A model generated the notes under the pieces. That model searched no databases. It was not told the DNA's origin and was given only the letters and a program-made list of their open reading frames with translations. From Pseudolysobacter antarcticus (GTDB taxonomy: Bacteria > Pseudomonadota > Gammaproteobacteria > Xanthomonadales > Rhodanobacteraceae), in assembly GCF_004168365.1 (NCBI RefSeq), contig NZ_CP035704.1, forward strand, positions 372,001-436,000: a DNA stretch of 64,000 bases, given 5' to 3'. Below, in pieces: positions 43,061 through 51,560 of the stretch (its first letter is position 1; the number at the start of each line of letters is the position of its first letter). Made by a program: the position numbers and the translations under genes.

Positions 43061-44304
43061 TTTTATTTCTGCGCACGCAGTGGCCGCTGATCCTGCTATT
43101 GCTCGTGCCAGTGTTGTTGCCGTTTGGGCGCACCGCTGAGGCGCCGCTCAGCATCGCCGCGATCATCGGTGTGATTTTGCTGTTGCGTCAGCACGGAGTG
43201 TGGCGAAAATCCGCATCGCTGGGTCTTATGCTGCTGTTGTTCGCGTGTTATTGGCTGCCGGCATTTTTCTCTGCGTTCGACTCGGTGGTGCCGGCGAAAA
43301 GTTGGGAGACGGTCGCGGGCGATCTGCGTTTTCTGCCGTTCGCGGTGTTCGCTGGATACGCGCTGCGGCAGACGAACATCTGGCCACGCATGCAATGCCT
43401 GATCGCACTGATCGTGCTGGTCTGGCTGCTCGATGCGTGGCTGCAAATCTTGACCGGATTCAGCCTCGGCGGCGCAGCGGACAAGGAGCATCTATCCGGC
43501 ATTTTTGGTGCCGACAATCTCAAGCTCGGACCGGTGCTCGCGGTGCTTTCGCCGTTTCTGTTGCTCGAAGCCCGCGCGCGTTTTTCGCGGACGGGACTGA
43601 TTGCGGCGTTTTTATTTTTGCTGGTGCCGATTCTGCTCGCCGGCGAACGCGCGAGCTGGCTGAGTTTTGCGCTCGTCTGTCTGATCATGCTGTGGCGCGA
43701 AACACGCGCGCCGCTGCGATTCGCCGTGTGGTGCATGGCGGCGCTGACGGGTGCATGTTTTGTGGCGGCGATCGCGTGGCAAACATCGCCGGGTTTCGCC
43801 GCGCGTATGCAGCGCTCGCTGCTCGTGCTGCAGGGCACGCATAGCGCGGTCGATGAAGCCTCGGCCGGGCGCTTGCGCATCTGGCATACCGCACTGGCGA
43901 TGGGCGCGGCGCATCCGCTCAACGGCGTTGGTGTGCGCGGCTTTCGTTATGCGTATGCGACGTATGCCGAACCCGGCGATTTTTTCGTCGATCCGGTCAC
44001 GCACGAAGGCGCATCGCATGCGCATCAACTGCTGCTGGAACTGTTCAGCGAGACCGGTCTGATCGGCGTATTCGCGTGGTTGATCGGTGCCTGGTTCGCG
44101 ATACGCGCATGGTGGCGCGCTGATGTACCGACACGTTTGCGCGCACTTGCGCCGGGGCTCGCGTTGGTCGCCATGTGTTTTCCATTGAACACCCATCTCG
44201 CGTTTTATTCGGCGTGGTGGGGTTTGTTGTTCTGGTGGCTGCTGGCCTTGTATTGCGCCGCGTTGCAGAGCGAATCGCACGAGGTCACAACGCATGTCGC
44301 GTGA
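43057..44304 (+). CDS. O-antigen ligase family protein (WaaL/Wzy_C)
   Basis: The 415-residue polytopic protein has about ten to twelve membrane spans and the Wzy_C core in the middle. It has GIFGADNLKLGPVLA and the large periplasmic loop AHPLNGVGVRGFRYAYATYAE ... HEGASHAHQLLLELFSETG, including the H-x-x-x-x-E-like pattern shared by ligases. It should transfer undecaprenyl-linked O-antigen or another glycan to lipid A-core, but Wzy-type polymerases are similar and cannot be excluded. It overlaps both neighbours (ATGA upstream, 11 bp downstream), so the trio is co-translated. Confidence 0.85.
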   Translation: MILFLRTQWPLILLLLVPVLLPFGRTAEAPLSIAAIIGVILLLRQHGVWRKSASLGLMLLLFACYWLPAFFSAFDSVVPAKSWETVAGDLRFLPFAVFAGYALRQTNIWPRMQCLIALIVLVWLLDAWLQILTGFSLGGAADKEHLSGIFGADNLKLGPVLAVLSPFLLLEARARFSRTGLIAAFLFLLVPILLAGERASWLSFALVCLIMLWRETRAPLRFAVWCMAALTGACFVAAIAWQTSPGFAARMQRSLLVLQGTHSAVDEASAGRLRIWHTALAMGAAHPLNGVGVRGFRYAYATYAEPGDFFVDPVTHEGASHAHQLLLELFSETGLIGVFAWLIGAWFAIRAWWRADVPTRLRALAPGLALVAMCFPLNTHLAFYSAWWGLLFWWLLALYCAALQSESHEVTTHVA

Positions 44305-45052
44305 ACCGCTTTCCGCCGTCATCACTACCTTGAATAACGCGGCAACCTTGGAGCGTTGTCTCGCGAGCGTGGCCTGGGCCGACGAGATCGTGTTGCTCGA
44401 TTCCGGCAGCAGCGATGCGACGCTGACGATTGCGGAGAAATTTCATTGCCGCATTTTCAGCGAGCCGTTCAAAGGCTACAGCGCGCAAAAACAATCGGCG
44501 GTCGACAAGGCCATACATGCGTGGATCTTGCTGCTGGATGCCGATGAAGCATTGGCCGACGGCGCGCGCGAATACATCGAAAAGGCCCTCGAAAATCCGC
44601 AGGTCGCGGGCTTTCGTCTGCCGCGCCGCGAGCAGATGTTCTGGACCTTCCAGCATAGCTGGAGCTGGGTCAATGCGCATCTGCGGCTGTTCGACAAACG
44701 CCACGGCAAGCTCAATCAGGTGCCGGTGCATGCGGCACCCGAAGTCGATGGAAAAGTAATCGTACTACGAGCGCAGATGCTGCATTACGGCGAGCCCGAC
44801 ATCCACACCAAGGTTGAAAAAATCAATCACTATTCGACCGGGCTGGTCGCCGACAAACTCGCGCGTCGCAGTCGCTTTGTGGCTGCGCGCATGCTGCTTT
44901 ATCCGCCGATATTTTTCCTGCGCCAATATATTTTCAAGCGCTATTTCCTCAACGGCTGGGCCGGATACATCAGTGCCGTGACCGGCGCGTATTACGTGTT
45001 TCTCAAGTACGCCAAGCTGCACGAAGCGCGCCGCCGCAAGCGCGACAAATAA
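44294..45052 (+). CDS. Glycosyltransferase family 2, WaaE/KdtX-like LPS core enzyme
   Basis: The 252-residue GT-A enzyme starts EPLSAVITTLNNAATLERC and has SVAWADEIVLLDSGSSDAT with DSGS at the nucleotide site. WILLLDADEAL supplies the metal-binding DAD, and HYGEPDIHTKVEKINHYS is a conserved WaaE segment. Its C-terminus has an amphipathic stretch (FLRQYIFKRYFLNGWAGYI) likely to sit on the membrane. WaaE adds a beta-1,4-glucose to heptose I of the inner core in enterics; the exact sugar here is unknown. It ends the glycosyltransferase operon. The anomalous 45-47 kb patch starts just after its stop. Confidence 0.87.
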   Translation: MSREPLSAVITTLNNAATLERCLASVAWADEIVLLDSGSSDATLTIAEKFHCRIFSEPFKGYSAQKQSAVDKAIHAWILLLDADEALADGAREYIEKALENPQVAGFRLPRREQMFWTFQHSWSWVNAHLRLFDKRHGKLNQVPVHAAPEVDGKVIVLRAQMLHYGEPDIHTKVEKINHYSTGLVADKLARRSRFVAARMLLYPPIFFLRQYIFKRYFLNGWAGYISAVTGAYYVFLKYAKLHEARRRKRDK

Positions 45053-45525
45053 TTTCGCGAGAACACAGGCATTGGCCGTGCGTTTGCTGTTCGGCAACTA
45101 ATGGCGGCGATCGCCAACAAACATGTGCGGCAAGTCTGGGCGATGCAGGAATACGCCGGGGATTACGACCCGCATGCCTGCCTGCGACATCCGATATACG
45201 GACCTGCGCAAAACGTGTGAGAAAACGTTTTCGATGCATCGTCAGTGCGAAGCGGTAGACAACGGGTCAGACCACCCCGGCGAGAACCTGACTAATTATT
45301 CGGACGTCACAACGTGTTTCCGCTGATCCCCGCAACACGGACGATACCGATGAACGAACCAGGTCGCCGGGTGCGGTTTATACCCAGGTCCACACCAGCA
45401 ACATCGGTGCAACAAGACCGGTTATGACCGAAGGAAATCCCCGTGGGAAGGAAATGCAGTCTGATAGCGTGTGCAACACCGCATCGAACTGACAATGCAA
45501 TACACAACAAAGAATGGACAACATC
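45053..45525. other. Non-coding, anomalous stretch after the glycosyltransferase operon
   Basis: No credible gene is found in this 473-bp stretch. It contains a 12-bp palindrome (listed separately) and scattered short frames without family resemblance. It borders the cassette patch and may be the decayed 5' region of a lost gene. Confidence 0.5.
45221..45232. promoter_or_regulatory. LacI-type palindrome
   Basis: GAAAACGTTTTC is a perfect 12-base palindrome with a central CG, the form bound by LacI/GalR regulators. It lies about 300 bp upstream of a short stub that looks like the start of a TonB-receptor plug domain. Such receptors are often LacI-controlled, so it may be a relic operator. Confidence 0.45.
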
Positions 45526-45606
45526 ATGACCAGCATCGGCCCGAAAGCTCAGGGCAAAAACATCAAGCGCGTGGAATTGACAGGAAGTCTCCTGAGGAGT
45601 AGCTAG
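45526..45606 (+). pseudogene. Short stub resembling the start of a TonB-dependent receptor plug
   Basis: A 26-codon frame reads GKNIKRVELTGSLLRSS before a TAG. The string KRVE(V/L)TGS is the usual entry into the plug domain of Xanthomonad TonB-dependent receptors, normally followed by hundreds of residues. Here it stops exactly where the cassette gene on the other strand ends. The simplest reading is a receptor gene cut by the insertion. The match is short and could be chance. Confidence 0.35.
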
Positions 45607-45995
45607 GCGTCACTCCACTCGCGTGCTAAGTAGGCGACGCCGGTTTCGCGCGCGAAGGCATCTGGCGTCCGCACGAGATGGACCTGCTTCCGCGCGCGAT
45701 AGTCGCGTGCGAGTGCATGAGCCGGGAAGGCAATTATGAGGCTCTGCTGAGATTTGCCTCCCGCTGGCGTTCGAGCACCAAGAAGTAAGACCTTGTAGAT
45801 TTCGCCGCCGACCTGAACGCAGTTCGGGAGCGCCTTTGTAAGGGCCCCGCCATTGCAGTAGTCGACATACCAACCGGTAAACACAGGCTTCGAAACCTCA
45901 CCGATCAAATCGATCGGAGTGTCGACTCGACCGGGAACGAGCATGCACCCGGACAAAAGAATCGCTAACGCGGCGAGAGCTGTACGAACACCCAT
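45603..45995 (-). CDS. Cassette-borne lipoprotein of unknown function
   Basis: The 130-residue protein begins MGVRTALAALAILLSGCMLVPG, with lipobox LSGC. The mature part has YVDYCNGGALTKALPNC, with two cysteines, and a basic segment near RARKQVHLVR. No family is recognised. The ATG lies five bases after the GTTAGGC end of the attC site, with no ribosome site, as is common for integron cassette genes. The stop falls in GACGCCTAG, matching the first five bases of an attC core (GCCTA) before unrelated sequence. That suggests its own attC was removed. Confidence 0.7.
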   Translation of the reverse strand: MGVRTALAALAILLSGCMLVPGRVDTPIDLIGEVSKPVFTGWYVDYCNGGALTKALPNCVQVGGEIYKVLLLGARTPAGGKSQQSLIIAFPAHALARDYRARKQVHLVRTPDAFARETGVAYLAREWSDA

Positions 45996-46000
45996 GTGAC

Positions 46001-46069
46001 GCCTAACGTTTGAGATGAGAGGCATGCCCCGGCTTGCCAGGGCACGTCCTCTCGATTGAAGGGTTAGGC
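46001..46069 (-). other. attC recombination site of an integron gene cassette
   Basis: On the reverse strand the site opens with GCCTAAC and ends with GTTAGGC, the complementary R-type cores of attC. The 69 bp between fold into a stem: GAGAGG pairs with CCTCTC, and GTGCCC with GGGGCA. The spacers CAATCGA and ATCTCAAAC occupy the L-box positions. Length, cores and hairpin all match attC sites of environmental and Xanthomonad integrons. It lies between the stop of one cassette gene and the start of the next, in the expected orientation. Confidence 0.85.
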
Positions 46070-46079
46070 ATCGCGAGTT

Positions 46080-46580
46080 TCATGTGCCTGCCAAATTCTT
46101 GAGTGCTGCGATTAATGGCTTACCGCGCTGAGCCGTGCGCTCTACAGCATCGAGGCATGCAACGCACCTCGCGTGAGCCTCGGCATCTGACATTTCTATG
46201 AAGTGTGTAGAGATCAAGCCAAATGAAACGCGAAAGGCGTTCAAATTGCTGTAGACGTAGACGACGTCTTCGGCGAGCTTGGGCCCAAGCAAACCAAGCC
46301 GTTCGACAGCTTTTTCAAAGACAAAGTCCTTTGGCTTTTCAAAGGGACGAAAGACGACGGTATTTCGTGCTTCAGCTTCTATTGTTTGAATAGTTGTGCG
46401 CAGAATTTGTTGAATGATCGGCAAGGCCGGTTCGTATGAGGCCAACTCCCCTGCGATCGCTGCGGCTAGAGATTTTCGGTCCCTATAGCGACGAAACACT
46501 TCAGCAAGTATTGAGTTCAGGAACGCCACGATGAGCGCTGCCGACGCGGCGATGATTGCGGCGAGTAGTGGATCAGACAT
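46080..46580 (-). CDS. Cassette-borne membrane-anchored protein of unknown function
   Basis: The 166-residue protein starts MSDPLLAAIIAASAALIVAFLNSIL, a single N-terminal membrane span. A cytoplasmic helical domain follows (RRYRDRKSLAAAIAGELASYEPALP ... FEKAVERLGLLGPKLAEDVVYVY) with two closely spaced cysteines (ARCVACLD). Small proteins of this shape are common in integron cassettes and phage-defence islands, but I do not recognise this one. Base composition is visibly lower in GC than the neighbouring chromosomal genes. GTTAGGC lies about 16 bp before the ATG and the attC about 10 bp after the stop, so it is a complete cassette of about 595 bp. Confidence 0.7.
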   Translation of the reverse strand: MSDPLLAAIIAASAALIVAFLNSILAEVFRRYRDRKSLAAAIAGELASYEPALPIIQQILRTTIQTIEAEARNTVVFRPFEKPKDFVFEKAVERLGLLGPKLAEDVVYVYSNLNAFRVSFGLISTHFIEMSDAEAHARCVACLDAVERTAQRGKPLIAALKNLAGT

Positions 46581-46595
46581 GGACGTGGTTTCGAA

Positions 46596-46602
46596 GCCTA
46601 AC
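46596..46602 (-). other. Isolated attC/attI core (GTTAGGC) at the cassette boundary
   Basis: On the reverse strand this GTTAGGC marks the 5' border of the first cassette. The sequence beyond it leads into an IS1182-like fragment and does not fold as an attC, so the preceding site appears truncated. Confidence 0.6.
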
Positions 46603-46666
46603 GAAGCTGTAGAAAAACTGGCCCCGATCTTGCTCGCAAACAGCAAGACGATCAAGGGAGTCGGTG

Positions 46667-46981
46667 ATGGCGCGATACAAAGTGGTGGACATGAGTCCGC
46701 GGTTGCTGTCGGTGGATCTGGAAGCGCAGCTGATAGCGGGTTCGTTCGCCCACGCCGTTCATCATATCGTCGACGCGCTGAACTTATCGCTGTTCGATGC
46801 GCATTACCGCAACGATGAAGTCGGTGCGTCGGCGCATGCGCCAGGGATGCTGCTCAAGGCAGGGATGTTGGCCTACTCGCAAGGCATGATCAGCTCACGT
46901 GCGATCGAACGCGAGCGTCGCGACGTTGACCGGAGTGGACCTTATCCGGCTGTCGAAGTCCGGGTTCGCAACCACTCATAG
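46667..46981 (+). pseudogene. Truncated IS1182-like transposase
   Basis: The frame reads MARYKVVDMSPRLLSVDLEAQ, then FDAHYRNDEVGASAHAPGML and AYSQGMISSRAIERE. This is the N-terminal DUF772 region of IS1182/IS5-type transposases, which normally continue for 400-500 residues with a DDE catalytic core. Similarity ends near 46913 and the last 23 codons (RRDVDRSGPYPAVEV) are unrelated. The catalytic part is missing, so it cannot transpose. It abuts the isolated attC core, suggesting insertion into the cassette array followed by deletion. Confidence 0.75.
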
Positions 46982-47118
46982 GACGTCTTGGCAGTATTCA
47001 ACATCAGAGTCGCGAAGGCATCCCGCGAAACGCGGAACGGCTTCGGCCTTTCGAATGCCATTCCTCGATGAAGTGCATTGGCGATTGCCATAAACGTTTT
47101 CAGCGGAATGCTGAGCAT
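46942..47118 (-). CDS. Possible small protein or gene remnant
   Basis: A 58-codon frame reads MLSIPLKTFMAIANALHRG, then basic RPKPFRVSRDAFATLML and ends RTRTSTAG. No family is recognised and no ribosome site is present. It lies between the transposase fragment and DUF3999 in the anomalous patch. It could be a relic or a chance frame. Confidence 0.25.
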   Translation of the reverse strand: MLSIPLKTFMAIANALHRGMAFERPKPFRVSRDAFATLMLNTAKTSYEWLRTRTSTAG

Positions 47119-47160
47119 GAAATTTTGCGCACCGGTTACAGCATGCGCTTATTGACTTCG

Positions 47161-48606
47161 CTAGGGTTTCGGCGGTTGCGCATCCTTGAGCAACTGCAAC
47201 GCCATGAATCCCACAGCCGCGGCGCCGCCGACCAGCAACGTCCACAGCAGCCAGGATTTCCATGGATATGCCTCGGGTGTTGGCGCGGGCGCCGCAGTCG
47301 CCGCCGCGCCACGCAAGGTTTCGCGTGCACCCAACGTGACCAGCGGCGGTTGCCAATCGTGGCCGAGGCGCGCGCGCAATTGCATGAGTGCGGCGTTGAC
47401 CGGCGCGTCACCGCGGCGTTCGCTGCGTTGTCCTGCGACCAGTCGATACGGCCCCGGCGCTTGCGCTAGAAACACAAAACGATCCGGGCGATAAGCGATG
47501 CTGAGCGAGGCTGGCACGCTCAGCGCCTGCGCCGGTTCGATGCGCCATTCGCGTGAGCGCAGGCCGCTGCCGATTGCGATTTCATCGTTGCTTAGCACAG
47601 CGCCATCCTGGCGCAGACGGAATGCAGTGAAACGTGCGCGCTGGCTCCAGCTTTGCGTAGCGCCGCCACCGAGCCGGCTCAGCGCCGACATTTCGGCGAT
47701 GGAATTATCGCTGGCCAACGTCACGCGCAGTGCTTCCACATTCAACGCGCCGGGCAATAGATATTGATATCCGATGGGCGGCGGATTGTGCCCAGCGGAT
47801 GCTGGCGCGATCGTCGATGGTGCGTCTTGTGCACTCAGCGGCACGTCGATCCACTGGCGACCGGGACGTTGCACGCTAGTGCGCGAGAGCAGTCGTGCCT
47901 CGACGCTGAAGCCCGTGCCCGGCGTGGTGCCGTTGTCGAGTCGACGCAGCCGCAGATATTTTGCGTGCGCTTGCGCAAGCACGATCTGGCGGCGCACGAG
48001 CGTGGCATCGTTCTGGCGCAAATCCATCACGCTGGCCGCATCGACCAGCGTATGCCAATGCTGCAGATCGTCGCTGGCATCGACCGCGAACTGCGCGTTC
48101 AACGCACTGGTGGAGTTCGTATCCTGCAGCCACAGACTTTCGATCGGCGCATCAATCGCGCTGGCATCGAGCAGATAATCGGTGCGCGTGCTGGCGGCAC
48201 GGGCATTGCCGGTTTGCGTATCGAGCTTGCGCAAACGCCCGGTTATATCGCGTTCGATCTGGATATGCAGATCGTCGCTGGCCTGATCGTCGGCATTACG
48301 CGGTAACGCGAAACTCGGCAGTTTCACGCGCTCTTCGTGATACAAAACCTGCGTGTCGAACGCCACTGCTTGCAGCGGCACGGCTTCGTCTGCGGCGTTG
48401 AAAACTTCGAGATCGCGCAACTCCGGATCGAACAGCGCTGCATACACTTCCGGCGTAATTTCGATCTGGTACGCGCTGCTTTCCGCGCCGGTCGTAAGCG
48501 GCCACGCGTAGGCGAAATCGCTGGACTTCGCCGCCATTGCATCGGCGCAGAATACTGCGAACACGACACCAACTAACGTGGTGCGATTCAGCGCAAAAAG
48601 CTTCAT
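47161..48606 (-). CDS. DUF3999 family membrane-anchored protein
   Basis: The 481-residue protein has a signal peptide (cleavage near AMAAK). Its large periplasmic part is made of beta-strand repeats (YQIEITPEVYAALFDPELRDLEVFNA, later LQHWHTLVDAASVMDL and LRLRRLD). A single C-terminal span (WKSWLLWTLLVGGAAAVGFMALQLL) is followed by a proline/lysine end. This matches DUF3999, whose function is unknown. The ATG overlaps the stop of the DUF2339 gene by four bases. These two families are regularly adjacent in Proteobacteria and probably act as one envelope module. Confidence 0.88.
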   Translation of the reverse strand: MKLFALNRTTLVGVVFAVFCADAMAAKSSDFAYAWPLTTGAESSAYQIEITPEVYAALFDPELRDLEVFNAADEAVPLQAVAFDTQVLYHEERVKLPSFALPRNADDQASDDLHIQIERDITGRLRKLDTQTGNARAASTRTDYLLDASAIDAPIESLWLQDTNSTSALNAQFAVDASDDLQHWHTLVDAASVMDLRQNDATLVRRQIVLAQAHAKYLRLRRLDNGTTPGTGFSVEARLLSRTSVQRPGRQWIDVPLSAQDAPSTIAPASAGHNPPPIGYQYLLPGALNVEALRVTLASDNSIAEMSALSRLGGGATQSWSQRARFTAFRLRQDGAVLSNDEIAIGSGLRSREWRIEPAQALSVPASLSIAYRPDRFVFLAQAPGPYRLVAGQRSERRGDAPVNAALMQLRARLGHDWQPPLVTLGARETLRGAAATAAPAPTPEAYPWKSWLLWTLLVGGAAAVGFMALQLLKDAQPPKP

Positions 48607-51419
48607 TCGCTATCTCCGTTTATCGTCGTCAATTTGCGCGGTGGCACTGGCGCAAAATAGCCGACCACCAGCAGCAAGACGCCGACCGCGAGGAACGACA
48701 AAATACCCGGCAAGTCGCCGAGATGTTGTCGATCGATCAGGATCAACTTGACCAGCACCACGCCCATCAAGGCTGCGCCGCCGATCCATACGCCACGAAT
48801 TTTGCGCTTCGCGCCGAACAACATCGCCGCGATGCCGACCGCACTCCACACCAGCGACAGACTCGCCTGCGTGACGGTGGCATCGAACAGATGTTCATTC
48901 CATGGAAGGTTGGCGAGGAAATGCACGCTGCGCAACGTGATGGATGTCAGCAGTGCAAAACCGAACAGTGCAAATACGCGCAGGCCAGACTCCTGCGAGA
49001 TCGCGCTTCCACTGTTGTGATCCGTGCGGCGATACCAGCGCAACATCAGCAACGCAACCAGACATTGCGCGAGTTCCAGCGGATTCAGCAGCGGCACATA
49101 CGGCAGCGGCGTGGCGTGGCCTTCGACGAATAAACCGAGTAGCAGGAACAAACCAAGCACGATACCGAGCGTGGCGAGCAACGCTGTGCGCAACGAATCG
49201 CCCAGCACCGGCAACGGATAATGCACCAGCGATTTGCGTTCCAAAGTTAGCCAGAACAGCGTCGCGAACGGCAGTAATCCGGCCAGCACCACCCAAATCG
49301 GCGCGAGCGAAAAATGCACATCGGCGAGATGGCCGAACTCGGCGCCCAGCAGCAAAACCAGCGCCCAGAGGAAAATGAACTGCAGCACGCTCATGCCCTT
49401 GCTGAGTGCGGGCTGCAAGTTATGCAGACTGCGCAGCGCAGCCAGCAGCCAGATCGCCCACACCGGTATCGCATAACCTTCGAGCGGGCCGTGTTGTTCG
49501 AAGGCGATGATGCCGATCATCGGCAACGCCAGCGGGAAGATGATCACCGCCGGCAGCGCGCAATCCTGCCAGCGCAGGCGACGCAGCAGCTCCGCGCCGA
49601 TCCACGCACTGACCGAGACAAAACCGAAGGCCCACAGCGTTTTCAGATTCTCCGCGGCGAAGGTGTGGATTTCGTTGCCGCCGAGCAGATACCACCAGCC
49701 CAGCGCCCACCAGAACATCGCGTGACTGAGTGGCGCTTTGCTGTCGCGCAGGCTCAACAACCGCGCGCTGACAAATCCGGCCAGACTGATCAGCAACGCG
49801 CAAAAAAACGTGCCGTTGAAAATCGCCTGAGTCTCGTGCACCGGCACATGCCCGGGATCAAAATGCAGCGCAAGCGAGCACGCGGCAGCGAGCTGCAATA
49901 CATAGCCGATCCAGCGCGGCAGACGTCGTTGCTGGCGTAGTCCGAGCCAGACCAGCGCCGCGCCTTCGAGCGCCCACGCGCAAGCCGTGGTGCGTGCCGA
50001 TAGCGCCAGCGGCACCGCGAGCGTGGCGAAACCCAGCGCGAGCAGCGCGTGTGATTCGCCGAGCAGCTTGAGCGAGAAGCGACGCAGCAACACCCACGCC
50101 AGCGTGGTGTAAACCGCCGCCGCGATCACCGCGCTGAAAGCCAGCGTCAGGCGATCACCGTGCAGCAATCCGGCGAGCAGCGGGAAGGCAATCAGCGGCG
50201 TGCCGAACACCAGCGTGGAGTCGATGAAGTCGCGACGATCCGGCGCTTGGCGCAGCGCATACAACACCGGGATCGCGAGATAAAAAAGCCAGAACAGAAT
50301 CAGGAATGGCTCAGTGCTCGCGAGATTTTGCGGCTGGTAACTCAGTACGCCCCAGGCGCTGCCGATGCCGAAGGTGAACGCGAAACCGATCAGGTTCAAC
50401 ACGCGCCACGGCTTGCGCCAGGCGATGCCGAGAATCGCAGCGTTCAACAACGTGTAATACGAGAACAACGCCACATGACTGCCGCCGCCGGTCGACACCA
50501 GAATCGGCGAGAGAAATCCGCCGATGATGCCGAGCACCGCCAGCGCGATCGCGTCCTGCAACACGGCGAGTACGCCGATACCGACGACCAGGATCAACAA
50601 CAAGGCGAACGCCGCGCCGCTCGGAATCAGGTGATAGACGCGGAATGCGCTGAACACCAGCATCATCAGGATGCCGATGCAGCCGCCCTGCAGACTCAGC
50701 GCGAACGAACGGTTCTGTTCGCGCTTGCGCCACGCAAACACCAGCGCGGCCAGCGTTGCCGCGGCGATGGCGGCGAGGCGCAGTTCGATCGGCAGGCTCA
50801 GCCAGCCTTGATCGGCGGCGTATTTGATCAGCGCGGCGACACCGGCGAACAACACCAGCACGCCGATCTTGACCGGCACATTGCCTTCGGTGAACCAGCG
50901 TTTGATCGCGCTGATGCCGCGCTCGATGGAATCCGGCTCGCGGCGGACGACCGGGCGTGGCGTGGTTGGTGTCGCCGCGCGATGGGCATTTAGCGACGGC
51001 ACCGATGCGGCAGTTGCATCGGGCGCGGACGTTGCGGCGATGGGCTGATCGGCTTGTATCGATGTCGGCGGCTGCGGGATATAAACCCGGGCCGGGATCG
51101 GCGCGGTGACATTCGCAGACGGGATTGCTGATGGGAAATCGAGGTCGGCCGCTGGCTCGTCGCGCAATGTCAGCGATTGCGCCGCGGCATCGGAACGCGC
51201 CTTGTCGGAATCCATCGATTTGCTGATGCGCGCGTTACGCAGCGCAATCAGATCACGTTCGAGCTGGCTTACGCGTGTGGCGAGAATGCGCCAGCGCGCG
51301 ATGAACAATCCGCTGATCGCGCCGAACACCACGCCAGCGCCCCACGCCTCGTTTTGAAATATTCCGCCGCACAAGATCGCGCCGAAAATTGCGCCGACCA
51401 GCAACAATAAAAAGCTCAT
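48603..51419 (-). CDS. DUF2339 polytopic membrane protein
   Basis: The 938-residue protein has an N-terminal span, a cytoplasmic coiled-coil (RVSQLERDLIALRNARIS), an Ala/Pro/Thr-rich linker to about residue 165, then more than twenty hydrophobic segments to the end. IERGISAIKRWFTEGNVPVK precedes the membrane block, a DUF2339 signature. Members are large, poorly understood inner-membrane proteins paired with DUF3999. The 141-bp gap upstream separates it from lpxL on the same strand. Repeated leucine/alanine spans make exact topology uncertain. Confidence 0.9.
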   Translation of the reverse strand: MSFLLLLVGAIFGAILCGGIFQNEAWGAGVVFGAISGLFIARWRILATRVSQLERDLIALRNARISKSMDSDKARSDAAAQSLTLRDEPAADLDFPSAIPSANVTAPIPARVYIPQPPTSIQADQPIAATSAPDATAASVPSLNAHRAATPTTPRPVVRREPDSIERGISAIKRWFTEGNVPVKIGVLVLFAGVAALIKYAADQGWLSLPIELRLAAIAAATLAALVFAWRKREQNRSFALSLQGGCIGILMMLVFSAFRVYHLIPSGAAFALLLILVVGIGVLAVLQDAIALAVLGIIGGFLSPILVSTGGGSHVALFSYYTLLNAAILGIAWRKPWRVLNLIGFAFTFGIGSAWGVLSYQPQNLASTEPFLILFWLFYLAIPVLYALRQAPDRRDFIDSTLVFGTPLIAFPLLAGLLHGDRLTLAFSAVIAAAVYTTLAWVLLRRFSLKLLGESHALLALGFATLAVPLALSARTTACAWALEGAALVWLGLRQQRRLPRWIGYVLQLAAACSLALHFDPGHVPVHETQAIFNGTFFCALLISLAGFVSARLLSLRDSKAPLSHAMFWWALGWWYLLGGNEIHTFAAENLKTLWAFGFVSVSAWIGAELLRRLRWQDCALPAVIIFPLALPMIGIIAFEQHGPLEGYAIPVWAIWLLAALRSLHNLQPALSKGMSVLQFIFLWALVLLLGAEFGHLADVHFSLAPIWVVLAGLLPFATLFWLTLERKSLVHYPLPVLGDSLRTALLATLGIVLGLFLLLGLFVEGHATPLPYVPLLNPLELAQCLVALLMLRWYRRTDHNSGSAISQESGLRVFALFGFALLTSITLRSVHFLANLPWNEHLFDATVTQASLSLVWSAVGIAAMLFGAKRKIRGVWIGGAALMGVVLVKLILIDRQHLGDLPGILSFLAVGVLLLVVGYFAPVPPRKLTTINGDSE

Positions 51420-51560
51420 GTGTTATTCCCCTGTGAGACCGAATCGTGCCGCAACGGAACGAACCCGGTGTTTCCATCCTGCGAAACCAGCATTACGACA
51501 AACGAGCATACGACGGGACATTGTCGATGAACCCTTGCGACATCGCCCGCGAAGATAGTA

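Noticed and set aside
45361-45480. Possible group II intron or structured RNA in the patch left of the cassettes
   Set aside because: I looked for a domain V hairpin and reverse-transcriptase fragments and saw neither; a covariance-model scan would be needed to revisit this.
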